Below, one piece after another: positions 52,687 through 61,956 of a stretch of DNA of 64,000 nt. Under the pieces are notes generated by a model. That model had not been told where the DNA came from. It saw nothing but the letters and a program-made list of their open reading frames with translations, and ran no database searches. Source of the DNA: CAZWCE01 sp964632505 (GTDB taxonomy: Bacteria > Planctomycetota > Planctomycetia > Pirellulales > Thermoguttaceae); the NCBI GenBank assembly GCA_964632505.1, contig CAZWCE010000017.1, forward strand, positions 6,885 through 70,884. Reading direction: 5' to 3'. The first letter of the stretch is position 1, and the number at the start of each line of letters is the position of its first letter. The position numbers were made by a program, and so were the translations under genes.

Positions 52687-54078
52687 ATGCATTATCCCTG
52701 GTGGTACGTTCCCCATCTGACCGCTCCGATGCTGATCGCGGCGATCGCCGTATTTCATGTGATCATCTCCCATTACGCCGTCGGGGGCGGCATCCTCCTC
52801 GCTATGGAGAACGCCCACGGCTTCAAAGAACCGAACCCGGCCTACCGGGCCTACTGGAGACGGCACGCCCGTTTCTTCGTTCTGCTGACGCTCGTTCTCG
52901 GAGCGGTCACCGGCGTGGGCATTTGGTGGACGATCGGCCTGGCGTCGCCCCTGGCGACCGAAATGCTCATTCGGACATTTGTCTTCGGCTGGGCCATCGA
53001 ATGGGTCTTTTTCGTCATCGAGCTGATTTCCGCCTTCATCCTGTTCTACTACTGGGATCGGATGGCGAAAAAGCCTCTGGTGATCGTCGGCTGGATCTAC
53101 GCCGTCGCCGCGTGGATCAGCCTCGTACTCATCACCGGCATCACGGCGTTCATGCTCAATAGTCTCGGCCTGTTCGGCAACTGGAGCGAAACCGGGAATT
53201 TCTGGGACGCCTTCTTCAATCTGCAATTCATCCCGCAGACGATCAGCCGCACCGGCGGGGCCCTGCTCTTGGCGACGCTGTACGTCTATTTGCATGCCTC
53301 GTGGACGCTCAAGGATGCCGAGATGCGCGAAAAGGTGATCCAACGCATGAGCGGTTTGACGGTCTTGGGAACCGTGCTGATGGTCCTCGGCGTGGGACTC
53401 TGGTACGCCTTCCTGCCGGAGACGGCAAAACTGATGCTCATGCGGGCGGCCGCTTTGAATATTTTTATTGGTCTGTTCATCGCCTCCAGCGCGGCGTTGC
53501 TGTTGATGCTCTTCTTCGTTTCGTTCCGCAGCCCCCGAACGATGACCTTCGCCTTCGCGATTTGCCTATTCTTGTTCGGCATCGCGGCGCTGTCGACGGC
53601 AGAGTTCATCCGAGAGGCGGTCCGCAAACCTTACATCGTCGACAACGTGGTCCTCGGCAATCAGGTGATGGTCGAGGATATCCCCGAAATGCAGGAGGAC
53701 GGTTACCTCGAAAGCGGCATCTGGACGAAGCAATACCTCCGAGAAAACTATCCCGAACTCTTCGCCGACGAAGCGTCCACCCGGGTCGACGAAAGCCGAT
53801 TGCTGAACCTGCCCGCGGAGGATCGCGTCGCGATCGGTCGGGTGCTTTTCATGTATCACTGTAACGATTGCCACGCCCAGGATGTTGGATATTCGGCCGT
53901 CGCGCCGCTGGTCGCCGGACATTCCCGCGAGCGACTTCCGGAATTTTTGATGAATCTGCATCGTCCGGCGTTCTACATGCCGCCTTGGTGCGGGACGCCC
54001 GAGGAGGCCGAGGTGCTGGCCGATTACCTGGCGACGATCGCTCCCGAAGTTCCGCCGGCACCGTTTGAATCGCCATAA
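52687..54078 (+). CDS. CydA-superfamily subunit fused to cytochrome c
   Basis: A 463-residue membrane protein; ATG 52687 has GAGGAG five bases upstream. About eight or nine helices (residues 15-330) align by eye to CydA of cytochrome bd. His24 in helix 1 (VFHVIISHYAVGGG) matches the haem b595 ligand, then LGAVTG, then IEWVFFVIEL and YYWDRMAK match the helix with CydA Glu99/Glu107 and WDRLGK. STAEFIREAVRKPY matches the region of the GRQPW motif, which is degraded. The CydA b558 His186 position appears to be Gln. A C-terminal cytochrome c domain has CNDCH at residue 392. A quinol or cytochrome oxidoreductase is likely; its partner substrate is unknown. Confidence 0.75.
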   Translation: MHYPWWYVPHLTAPMLIAAIAVFHVIISHYAVGGGILLAMENAHGFKEPNPAYRAYWRRHARFFVLLTLVLGAVTGVGIWWTIGLASPLATEMLIRTFVFGWAIEWVFFVIELISAFILFYYWDRMAKKPLVIVGWIYAVAAWISLVLITGITAFMLNSLGLFGNWSETGNFWDAFFNLQFIPQTISRTGGALLLATLYVYLHASWTLKDAEMREKVIQRMSGLTVLGTVLMVLGVGLWYAFLPETAKLMLMRAAALNIFIGLFIASSAALLLMLFFVSFRSPRTMTFAFAICLFLFGIAALSTAEFIREAVRKPYIVDNVVLGNQVMVEDIPEMQEDGYLESGIWTKQYLRENYPELFADEASTRVDESRLLNLPAEDRVAIGRVLFMYHCNDCHAQDVGYSAVAPLVAGHSRERLPEFLMNLHRPAFYMPPWCGTPEEAEVLADYLATIAPEVPPAPFESP

Positions 54079-54170
54079 GTGTCCGGTGATCGGACCGACG
54101 ATTTTTCAACCGTTTTTTTCCGACCTGCTTGCTTTCCCAGCAACCATCGCCCGAAAGGGAGAATGAGCCC

Positions 54171-55331
54171 ATGTTTCCGTTCGATCCTTCGCAATTGCCC
54201 GCCATGCCTGCTCCCTACTGGTTCGTCCAGTTTTTCAAAGTGCTCGGGTTCGTTCTGCACATCCTGGCCATGCATCTCTGGATGGCCGGTTTGCCGATCG
54301 CGCTGATCGCCTTCCGAAAAGCCGGCCCTGAAGGACAGGTATTCGCCAAGCGATTCCTACGACAACTTCCGATCGTTTTGGCGATGGGGATCAATTTCGG
54401 CATCGTTCCACTTCTGTTTTTGCAGACCGCCTACTATAAGCAGTTCTACACGGCGACCATTCTCATGGCCTGGCACTGGCTGGCGATCATCGACCTGGTC
54501 ATCCTCGGCTATATCGCCGTTTACTACTGCGCCTTTTCGGTGATTTCCGACAATCCGAAACGGGTCAAACGGGCTGTGACGGTCGGCATCGTCGCGTCGG
54601 CCGCCCTGCTGCTTTCGGGCTTTTTCTTCGCCAACGGCCTGACCCTGATGGTGAATCCCGAGAAGTGGACGGCGATCGCCTCCGAGCAAAGCGTGGCGGG
54701 AGCGGTCAGCGGTTTCGGGCTGAACGTCACCGACCCGACCTTGCTGCCGCGTTTTTCGCTGATGTTCGGCTTGGCGATTCTTTCGACCGCGATGTGGATC
54801 GTTTTCGACGCCGCCTTCTTCTACCGTAAAAAAGGCGAGCAACCCGAAGGGGAGGATTACCGCCGCTGGGCGCTCGACTTCGCCGTGAAGGTCGTCCGCG
54901 TCGGGGTAATCTGGACGGTCGTCTCGGGCACGATCTATCTCTTAGCGACCTGGCCACAGGATGTACGTGAGGTGATGTTCTCCCTGCCGATGGCGATCCT
55001 CACCCTCCTGACCGGCCTCAGCCCTTTCTTGCCGCTCTTGGTGCTGGAGAAGTGGAAGAACCAACCGCTCGATCGCCGCATCGCGTTGATGATGGTACTC
55101 GGCCAGGTGGTGGTGCTCTCGCTCAACAGCATCAGCCGTCAGGTGGTGCAGAACATCGGTGCGGCACGCTCGCTCGATATCTCGGAGCTGTCGGTCTCGG
55201 TGCAGTGGAGCCCGCTGATCCTGTTCTTGATCATCTTTCTGCTGGCCGCCGGCGTGATCGCGTGGATGCTCAAACAGGTGGTCGATTGCCACCGGGAAGG
55301 CGTTTCCCCCGAGCCGGTGAATCCAAAGTGA
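54171..55331 (+). CDS. second CydA-like membrane subunit
   Basis: A 386-residue membrane protein with about nine helices. ATG 54171 has GGGAG about ten bases upstream. Helix 1 has VLHILAMHLWMAG with His residues, then GINFGIVP echoes a CydA motif, FFANGLTLMVNP resembles CydA ANGWMQNP, and DPTLLPRFSLMFGLAILSTAMW resembles the CydA helix that normally carries the b558 His, which is absent here. Near the C-terminus SRQVVQN echoes GRQPW. It appears to be a CydA paralogue rather than CydB. It begins 92 bases after the first subunit and is surely co-transcribed. Confidence 0.65.
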   Translation: MFPFDPSQLPAMPAPYWFVQFFKVLGFVLHILAMHLWMAGLPIALIAFRKAGPEGQVFAKRFLRQLPIVLAMGINFGIVPLLFLQTAYYKQFYTATILMAWHWLAIIDLVILGYIAVYYCAFSVISDNPKRVKRAVTVGIVASAALLLSGFFFANGLTLMVNPEKWTAIASEQSVAGAVSGFGLNVTDPTLLPRFSLMFGLAILSTAMWIVFDAAFFYRKKGEQPEGEDYRRWALDFAVKVVRVGVIWTVVSGTIYLLATWPQDVREVMFSLPMAILTLLTGLSPFLPLLVLEKWKNQPLDRRIALMMVLGQVVVLSLNSISRQVVQNIGAARSLDISELSVSVQWSPLILFLIIFLLAAGVIAWMLKQVVDCHREGVSPEPVNPK

Positions 55332-55375
55332 CCGTCGCGGGTACGATCCGGCACCCGGGGAAATCGTAAGACGCC

Positions 55376-56515
55376 TCAAATCGGCCAGTGGACATCTTGC
55401 CACCGTCGTGAGGCGATCGAGCGGAAGGCGGCATCGGCCAGATACTGAATTTTGACCCCTTGCGCTAAATTTGGCTCGATCGGTTGATTCCCCGCCACCG
55501 CTTGCAGAAAATGGACGATCGAGGCCACATGGGCCCGGGGCCATCCCATCGAACATTTCGGACCGGGGAAATCGGTCTGCGGCGGCTGGTAGCGTCTGCC
55601 GGTGGGAATGCGTTTCCAACCCGCGTCGCCGCCGTGGGGAGAGGTCGGCTCGGTGGCGTCGAAGAACTCCAGGTAATGCGGTTCCATGAGCTGGAATCGT
55701 AGAGCGCCCTCGGTTCCGTGAATCTCCAATCGAAGCTCGTCTTCGGTGCCGGTCGCCAGTTTCGTCGCTTCGAGGATGCCGGTCGCTCCGGACTGCATTC
55801 GCGCGAGCATCTTGACGCTGTCTTCCACTTCGACTTTCCGTTTTCGGTCCGGGTCGCCCTTGACCGGGCGCTCGGGGAAGGCAATCACCGAATCGGCCAA
55901 TAAGGAATCGAACGAGCCGACGGTGTGGTCGATCAGGTCGAGCAGATGGGTCGCCAGATCGAGCAGCACCCCGCCGCCGGTGTCGTGCTTCCACTTGAAC
56001 GGTCCCTGGGGATTCGCGTTGCTGGCATGATGGTAGCCGACGCGGAATTCCAGCAGTCGGCCCAAACGCCTCGATTGGAGCATCTCCTTCGCCCGGAGGA
56101 TGGCCGGGAAGAAACGCAAATGGAACGCCATCTGCGAGATCCCCCGGTACTCATCGAGCGTCTGATGGATCTCTCGCGCTTCGTCCCAATTGGACGTCAA
56201 CGGCTTTTCGCAGTAGATATGCTTTCCATGGGCGATCGCCGAAAGGAGCGCCGGCAGATGCAACCGATTTGGGGTACAGATGTGCACAATCTCGATCTCT
56301 GGATTCTCCGTCACCTCGCGGAAGTCGGTCGAAGCGTGCGAAGCGCCGGTTAGATGTGCCGCCGCCCGGGCCGTCTCTTGGTGGGCGGTCACCACGTGTG
56401 ACAGTTCAAATCGGTCCAGGGGGGGATCGCAATAGTAAGGAAGTGTCGAGTAGGCATAGGCGTGCATCTTGCCGATCATCCCGAACCCGATCAATCCGAC
56501 TTTCCTCGATTTCAT
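55376..56515 (-). CDS. Gfo/Idh/MocA oxidoreductase
   Basis: A 379-residue NAD(P)-dependent dehydrogenase with an N-terminal Rossmann motif VGLIGFGMIGKMHAYAY, the CEKPLTSNW active-site motif (EKP) and a C-terminal domain with GGGVLLDLATHLLDLIDHTVG. The catalytic Lys of EKP and the His of the AT-H-L segment are present. Substrate is unknown, probably a sugar or inositol derivative. The ATG at 56515 has GGAAGG 11 bases upstream; a TTG start at 56545 would add ten residues. It is a single gene and converges with the cytochrome bd-like cassette. Confidence 0.9.
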   Translation of the reverse strand: MKSRKVGLIGFGMIGKMHAYAYSTLPYYCDPPLDRFELSHVVTAHQETARAAAHLTGASHASTDFREVTENPEIEIVHICTPNRLHLPALLSAIAHGKHIYCEKPLTSNWDEAREIHQTLDEYRGISQMAFHLRFFPAILRAKEMLQSRRLGRLLEFRVGYHHASNANPQGPFKWKHDTGGGVLLDLATHLLDLIDHTVGSFDSLLADSVIAFPERPVKGDPDRKRKVEVEDSVKMLARMQSGATGILEATKLATGTEDELRLEIHGTEGALRFQLMEPHYLEFFDATEPTSPHGGDAGWKRIPTGRRYQPPQTDFPGPKCSMGWPRAHVASIVHFLQAVAGNQPIEPNLAQGVKIQYLADAAFRSIASRRWQDVHWPI

Positions 56516-56596
56516 CGTTCTCGTTCCTTCCGTTGTCTTATTCAAGACGAAACCGGCGGCGCACGATACACGGAGCGATTGTCATTCCCTCGTGAC

Positions 56597-57394
56597 CTAC
56601 CGGGAGGGGAGCAGCTCGGTTTGCCACCCCTGATAATGTCCGCCGAGTTCGAGAGATTTCTGATAGAGAAAGAAGGTGACCTCGTGCAATTTGGGCAACT
56701 CCGGCACCAGCAAATGCGAGAAGGTGATGGAATAGGTGTGCAAATCCACCGGTGAGGAAAGCTCCTTCACTTCGAGCCGATCGACCTGGAAACCTTCCTC
56801 TTCGANNNNNNNNNNNNNNNNNNNNNNNNNNNNNNNNNNNNNNNNNNNNNNNNNNNNNNNNNNNNNNNNNNNNNNNNNNNNNNNNNNNNNNNNNNNNNNN
56901 NNNNNTTCCTCTTCGAGAGCATCGCCCTCGGCTTGTAAACGTTCCAGAACCAGTCGATTGCGGATGGTATGCATTTCCATCTCGCCCGGGTAGAGAAATC
57001 CCCAGTAATAATCGGCCGTAGGGTCTTCGCGTTGTTCCACCTCGACCGGAAAATCGCGCGACTCGGCCAGAGAACGGACCATCGATTCGAGTCGATTCTC
57101 TTGCTCGTTATCGAAAAAAGCATATTTCGCCAAGCCGCGGTAGAAGACCCGCCCGACATAGGCCGCACGATCCCAGTCGAGCTGCTCGATCAACTCCCGA
57201 TCGAAGTCATCGAGTCGGGGACATTCGCCGGGGGCGGGAAACCCCTTCTCGTCCGTTTCCGAAAGTTCCAGCGTCACCAACGTCAGTCGATTCTTGTCCG
57301 ACTGCGCCAGATAGTCACCGATTCCGTGCGCATATGCGACCGACGCGGGATGTTCATCGATCCATTTGAAATAGGAATGCCAATGTCCCGGCAT
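56597..57394 (-). CDS. DUF695-RraB-like protein, broken by assembly gap
   Basis: A protein interrupted by a 100-N gap. The ATG at 57394 follows GGGAGG and shares one base with the stop of the upstream paralogue. The N-terminal part (about 1-150) resembles DUF695 with HWHSYFKWIDEHPASVAYAHGIGDYL and YVGRVFYRG. The C-terminal part after the gap resembles RraB, the regulator of RNase E, with EEEGFQVDRL and LHEVTFFLY. The region missing corresponds to the first strand/helix of RraB, so about 26 residues are lost by comparison with the intact paralogue. Frame is kept through the gap only by assumption. Confidence 0.7.
   Translation of the reverse strand: MPGHWHSYFKWIDEHPASVAYAHGIGDYLAQSDKNRLTLVTLELSETDEKGFPAPGECPRLDDFDRELIEQLDWDRAAYVGRVFYRGLAKYAFFDNEQENRLESMVRSLAESRDFPVEVEQREDPTADYYWGFLYPGEMEMHTIRNRLVLERLQAEGDALEEEXXXXXXXXXXXXXXXXXXXXXXXXXXXXXXXXXXEEEGFQVDRLEVKELSSPVDLHTYSITFSHLLVPELPKLHEVTFFLYQKSLELGGHYQGWQTELLPSR
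56806..56905. other. assembly gap (100 N)
   Basis: One hundred N, probably a scaffold gap of arbitrary length. The 11-base sequence ttcctcttcga is present on both sides, just before and just after the N run. Confidence 0.99.
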
Positions 57395-58185
57395 CAATCC
57401 TCCCGATTCTGGCTGACGGTGCTGTTCTCTTCGGCCTCGGGAAACGAGGTTTCCCAACCATCATAGCTGCCGTTCAAGTCGCGGGCCTGCTTGCACAACT
57501 TGACCGTCACTTCGTGGATGTGCGGCGGCGAGGGAGCACAATGATGATGGAACTGGATCTCGTGCGGAAAATCGGGGTCGCCCGTTTCCTCGAGCGATTC
57601 TTCCGAAACGATCTCGAATCCCTCGTCGATGAGCCAGTCACGATATCGCTTCCTCGATTCGCTGGAGGGAAAAAAGCACCAGTGGTCGATCCGTCGCGGT
57701 TGCTCGAAATCGTCGCCATGCTCGGCCAGTTCCTCCAACACGTACTCGTTTTTGATCACCTGCCATTCCAACTCGTTGGGGTAGAGGAAATCGCGGTAGG
57801 CTTTTTTTTCCGGGTCCGACTCCATCTTCTCTCGAGGAAAAAGATCGTTCCGCTCCATGACCTCACGCAAAAGCCGGACCGCTTCAGCGCTGTCGGACGG
57901 CAGATAGAAATAATAGCGAGCCTGCCCCCGACCGAGCACCCGACCGACATAGCTGGCATCGGCCGTCATGGCTGTGGAAAAGAGCTCGAAGTCGATCTTA
58001 TTCAGATGATCCAATTCCTCATCGCCGGGAAACCCTTTTTCATCGGGTTCGCGGATATCCAGGATCAGCATGAGGAGAATATCCCCGACGTAGGTATCGA
58101 GCTCGTCGGCAATCCCATGATCGAAAATAATCGAGGCAGGGTCTTCTTCGATATACGTGAAATAGGCTTGCCAATGGTCGGACAT
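57394..58185 (-). CDS. DUF695-RraB-like protein
   Basis: A 263-residue soluble protein, a tandem paralogue of the next gene downstream. The N-terminal part (about 1-150) resembles DUF695 (DHWQAYFTYIEEDPASIIFDHGIADEL, YVGRVLGRGQARYYFYLPSDS). The C-terminal part (about 155-260) resembles RraB (PRRIDHWCFFPSSESRKRY, IDEGFEIV, HEVTVKLC). RraB binds RNase E and changes its action; whether this one does so is unknown. The ATG at 58185 has AAAGGAG upstream. It is the first gene of the pair. Confidence 0.78.
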   Translation of the reverse strand: MSDHWQAYFTYIEEDPASIIFDHGIADELDTYVGDILLMLILDIREPDEKGFPGDEELDHLNKIDFELFSTAMTADASYVGRVLGRGQARYYFYLPSDSAEAVRLLREVMERNDLFPREKMESDPEKKAYRDFLYPNELEWQVIKNEYVLEELAEHGDDFEQPRRIDHWCFFPSSESRKRYRDWLIDEGFEIVSEESLEETGDPDFPHEIQFHHHCAPSPPHIHEVTVKLCKQARDLNGSYDGWETSFPEAEENSTVSQNRED

Positions 58186-58373
58186 GGACGGACTCCTTTC
58201 TCCGGGAATGCGATCCCGCTAATAACTGCAAGATACCAGAAAAATGACAAGCTGCCAAGGTAATATGCCTGAAAGAAACGTAACGCTTTGAGAGAAAAGG
58301 ATTTACAAGAGACCTCCCGACCGGAAGCCAGGGAGAGATAGGGCGTTTAGAAAAACGACACTTCGGCGCACGC

Positions 58374-58408
58374 AAAAAGCCCGGAAGGAGCGGTCTCCCT
58401 CCGGGCTT
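58374..58408 (-). terminator. rho-independent terminator
   Basis: Nine-base-pair stem AAGCCCGGA/TCCGGGCTT (58377-58385 with 58400-58408). On the minus strand it is followed by a T run, so it ends the HEAT-repeat gene. Confidence 0.75.
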
Positions 58409-58456
58409 CGATGGATCGCAAGTTTTCGATCACCTCATTCGGTGAAAACGTCGCGA

Positions 58457-60421
58457 CTATTTCTGCGTTTTCTTGAGCAGCGATCGGGCCTCTCGGCCGA
58501 GTTCGTTGTCGGCGTCGACCTTTTCGGCGACTTTTTTCATCGCCTTGGCGACGGCGTTGGGGTGCCTCCGCTGGATCTCCTTGGAGATACTCACGGCGGT
58601 TTGGATCGCCATCTGCGACAAAGCGGGATCGTCGAGATAATCGACGGCCATTTGCAGGGAAGCAGGAGTGGGAATACGGTTCAACGCTTCGATGATGAGA
58701 ACCTGTTCCTGCTCACGATCGGCGATCGCCATCGCCTTTTTGGCCATTTCGACCTTCTCGCCGTCGGGCACCCCGAGCTGGCGAATCACACGGATGTAGC
58801 CGCGCAGCGCCCGAATGCGATACTTCTCGACCGGATGCTCCTCCGCCAGCTTCATCAGAAGGGAGGCCACATCGGGAGTCGTCCAAGTTCCCAGGACTCG
58901 GGTGGCGGCATCTTGCAGGGCATCGCTATCGCTCAGGGCGGCTTGCTCCATCACCAACAAAGCCTTATCGCCACCGGTGAAACCGATCGCGTCGAGCAAG
59001 AATTCCTTTGTTTCCATGGGGGCGTCCTCCATGGCCGAGGTGAGTACCGCGACGCAGGCGTCCCGATCGGGCATGCGGAAACAGGCCGCTTTCAGCGCAG
59101 CGCGTCCGGCATCTTCCTCCTGTTCCGAAGAGGCATCGGCGATCAGGTCGATCAGTTGGGTCATCTGATCGAGAGAAATGGTCTCCCCGAGGGCGGTCAC
59201 GGCGCTGAGACGAATCTCCAGGTCCTCTTCGTCCGCCGCGGCGAAGAGCAAGGGAACGGTCTCGAAGATCCGACGTTCGCCGGCAATGGGAATCAGGATC
59301 TTCTGAACCCGAGGCTCCGCTCCTTCGAGTTCCTCGACAATGGCCGGATCGACCGAGGGATCCTCCAGTTCCACCAAGCTGTCCTGGGCGGCTTCGGCCA
59401 GGATGGGATCGTCCGAGAGGGCGGCGCCGAGCAGCACGGGCACGGCGGTATCGTCGCCGAGTTGAGCAAGCGATTCCATCGCCGCGATGCGGGTCGCCGG
59501 CTTGCCGGTTTCGATCAGCCCCAAGATCGGCGGCAGGGCTTCTTTGTCCCCACGGTCGCCCAAGGTGAGCACCAACAACGATTTCCGGTACGTCGGCAGC
59601 GTTTCGAGCACTCCGAGGAGGGCCTTGGTCGTTCCCTCGCCCGGCAAAGTCCTTGCGAGATTCAATCCGACCTCGAAAAACTCCTCCCGGTCCGATCGGA
59701 GCTGCTCGACCAACAGCTCGGCACCATCCTTCCCCCGGGCCTCGATGGCACCGTAAGTCGCGGCGACCTTCACGCGGATGGGAAGATCGCTCTTGCGGAT
59801 CGCGTCATAGATTTCGACGGCTCCCTCCCGGTCGTCGGCCGCGAGACGATCTTCCGCGGTGAAGAAAAGCGAATCGGCACAAGCCAGCTTCAACTTGCCC
59901 GAGGCGGAGTCCATCTTTTCGATGAGGAGTTCGGTGGTTTCGGCATTTCCGATTTCGCCCAGTGCGGCGGCTGCCGCCGAGGCCAAGGGAAATAATTCGC
60001 CGTCGAGAAATTTTTTCAGATCGTCGATGGCGGCGGCGTCTTTCCGGGAACCGATGGAGTTGATCACCCCCACCAGCAACTCTCCCTCGACCTTCGAGAG
60101 CGCGTCGCGAAGCGTTTTGTCGACGGCCGCATCGGGAATCGGCACCAGGGCATATCGGGCATAGTGCGAGAGCTGCGGATCTTCCAGCAGCGGGGCAAGC
60201 ACGGCGACGGCATCCTTGTTTCCGATCACCGCCAGACGCTCGCAGGCGACCGCCTTGGCATGCAGATCGGCGTCGTCGGAGGTGAGCACGGCCATCATTT
60301 CGGCCGCCTCGTCGGCCGGTGGTTCTTGGGCCGGAAGATCGGAAACGGCATAAGCGAGCGTGAGAATTGCAATTCCGCAAAGCACCGCGGGAAACGCGAT
60401 GAGAAATGGTCTATCCTTCAT
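58457..60421 (-). CDS. secreted HEAT-repeat protein
   Basis: A 654-residue exported protein. The signal peptide (about 1-25) is followed by an acidic stretch and then by HEAT/armadillo-like repeats, each of two helices with the recurring pattern DAAAI.DLKKFL, ALG.IGNAETTELL, ALGDRGDKEALPPIL and AALSDDPILAEAAQDSL. Such solenoids bind proteins. No catalytic residue is seen. The ATG has GAGGA eight to ten bases upstream. It is a single gene between two terminators or divergent genes. Confidence 0.85.
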   Translation of the reverse strand: MKDRPFLIAFPAVLCGIAILTLAYAVSDLPAQEPPADEAAEMMAVLTSDDADLHAKAVACERLAVIGNKDAVAVLAPLLEDPQLSHYARYALVPIPDAAVDKTLRDALSKVEGELLVGVINSIGSRKDAAAIDDLKKFLDGELFPLASAAAAALGEIGNAETTELLIEKMDSASGKLKLACADSLFFTAEDRLAADDREGAVEIYDAIRKSDLPIRVKVAATYGAIEARGKDGAELLVEQLRSDREEFFEVGLNLARTLPGEGTTKALLGVLETLPTYRKSLLVLTLGDRGDKEALPPILGLIETGKPATRIAAMESLAQLGDDTAVPVLLGAALSDDPILAEAAQDSLVELEDPSVDPAIVEELEGAEPRVQKILIPIAGERRIFETVPLLFAAADEEDLEIRLSAVTALGETISLDQMTQLIDLIADASSEQEEDAGRAALKAACFRMPDRDACVAVLTSAMEDAPMETKEFLLDAIGFTGGDKALLVMEQAALSDSDALQDAATRVLGTWTTPDVASLLMKLAEEHPVEKYRIRALRGYIRVIRQLGVPDGEKVEMAKKAMAIADREQEQVLIIEALNRIPTPASLQMAVDYLDDPALSQMAIQTAVSISKEIQRRHPNAVAKAMKKVAEKVDADNELGREARSLLKKTQK

Positions 60422-60501
60422 GAAACTATCCTCGTATCGTTGAGTGGATGATTCTGACTAATATCTTTATGTTCGACGTGCACCGACCTTCGGCGAGTCT
60501 C

Positions 60502-61779
60502 TCAGATGCGCCACGGTTCCCGTTTTTCGCGTTTTCGCAAACGGTTCGCCTCTTCGTCGCCGAGGAACTCTTCCTTGACCGGGTCGAACTTCAAGGGGCG
60601 TCCCAATTGCCAGGCGATGTAGGCGGCGTGGCAGACGATGTGCGACTGACCGCAGACGGAGGCATTGGCCGAGGTGACGCCGCGGGTCTTCACGCAATCG
60701 AGGAACTCGCGGATGTGCCAGGTCGGGTCCGTGCCGGCCTGAGTGAAGTCGCGGATTTCGGAGCGGAGCGCGTCGGGGTAGATGGCCATGCGTCCACTAT
60801 CTCCGGTTTCCACCCAGCCTTCCTCGCCTTCGTAGCGTACGCTGCATGTTCCCAGTCCGAGCCAGCCGCTGTCGCGCATCACGAGTTTGGTGCCGTCGGC
60901 ATAAGTGGCATGGACGTTGTTCCCATCAGGGACATATTCCACCGGGGTGGTGTCGTCGCTGCCGTTGGCCCATTGGCACTGGTCGACGGTGTGGGATCCC
61001 CATTCGAGGATGCCCCCTCCGTGCAGATCGAAGAATCCTCGCCAACCGCCGCGGACGTAGGCTTCGTGGTAGGGTCGCCAGGGGACCGGGCCGAGCCAGC
61101 GATCCCAATCCACCTCTTCCTTCGGCGGTTGCGGCTGCGCCGGACGCCAATCGCGGGACGTGCCCGGGTGCAGCGTGTTCGCGTGCAGGGTGTGGATCTT
61201 TCCGAGTCGACCGCTCTGCACGAGATGGGTCGCCAGAAGGAAGTTGCCGATGTTTCGACGTTGCGTTCCCGCCTGATAGACGCTTCCGTAACGATTGATC
61301 GTATCGGCCAGAGCACGGCTCTCCTCGATCGTCAACGAGCAGGGCTTTTCGCTGTAGATGTCCTTACCGGCCTTCGCGGCGATGATCGCCGCCAGGGTAT
61401 GCCAGCGATCGCCGGTGGCGATCAGCACGGCGTCGAGGTCATCTCGGGCCAGCATTTCATGCATGTCGCGATACTGAGCACAATCCTGGTTCCCGTAATG
61501 CTGGTCGGCCATCTCTTTGATCGCGTCCCGGCGCGATTTGCGGACATCGCAGATGGCGATGAATTGAACGTCGGGCTCGGAAAAAAAGCAGCCCAAGTCG
61601 CGATGCCCCCGGCCGCCGATACCGATCGCGCCCAGGGTGATGCGTTCGCTCGGGGCCACGCGGCCGTCCTTGCCGAGGACCTTGCCGGGAAGAAAGGTCG
61701 GGGCGGCCGAGGCGGCACCTACGGCGGCGGCCGTTTTCAGGAAACGTCGCCGGGAAAAAGAGCTCTGCTTCTGCGTCAT
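60502..61779 (-). CDS. Tat-exported Gfo/Idh/MocA oxidoreductase
   Basis: A 425-residue protein with a twin-arginine signal SRRRFLKTAAAVGAASAAP, a Rossmann start ITLGAIGIGGRGHRDLG and the catalytic EKPCSL. The second domain includes GGWRGFFDLHGGGILEWGSHTVDQCQWA. Such exported family members are common in planctomycetes and may carry their cofactor out folded. Substrate is unknown. The ATG at 61779 has AAGGAGG nine bases upstream, an excellent site. It is a separate gene from the cytosolic paralogue at 55376-56515. Confidence 0.9.
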   Translation of the reverse strand: MTQKQSSFSRRRFLKTAAAVGAASAAPTFLPGKVLGKDGRVAPSERITLGAIGIGGRGHRDLGCFFSEPDVQFIAICDVRKSRRDAIKEMADQHYGNQDCAQYRDMHEMLARDDLDAVLIATGDRWHTLAAIIAAKAGKDIYSEKPCSLTIEESRALADTINRYGSVYQAGTQRRNIGNFLLATHLVQSGRLGKIHTLHANTLHPGTSRDWRPAQPQPPKEEVDWDRWLGPVPWRPYHEAYVRGGWRGFFDLHGGGILEWGSHTVDQCQWANGSDDTTPVEYVPDGNNVHATYADGTKLVMRDSGWLGLGTCSVRYEGEEGWVETGDSGRMAIYPDALRSEIRDFTQAGTDPTWHIREFLDCVKTRGVTSANASVCGQSHIVCHAAYIAWQLGRPLKFDPVKEEFLGDEEANRLRKREKREPWRI

Positions 61780-61956
61780 GTGGGCATTCCTCCTTTTTGT
61801 CGTTCGGAAAAAAACATTCCGGAAATGGTCTCTACAAAAAACTTGCAACCCTGATTATAAGGGATGCGGAAGCGCCGGGTCCAGCAGGAAGCGAAAAAAA
61901 CTCACGGCACCCGATCAGAGAGAGAAGTCGGGCAAAAAGAGGGGTTGCCAAAAGCG

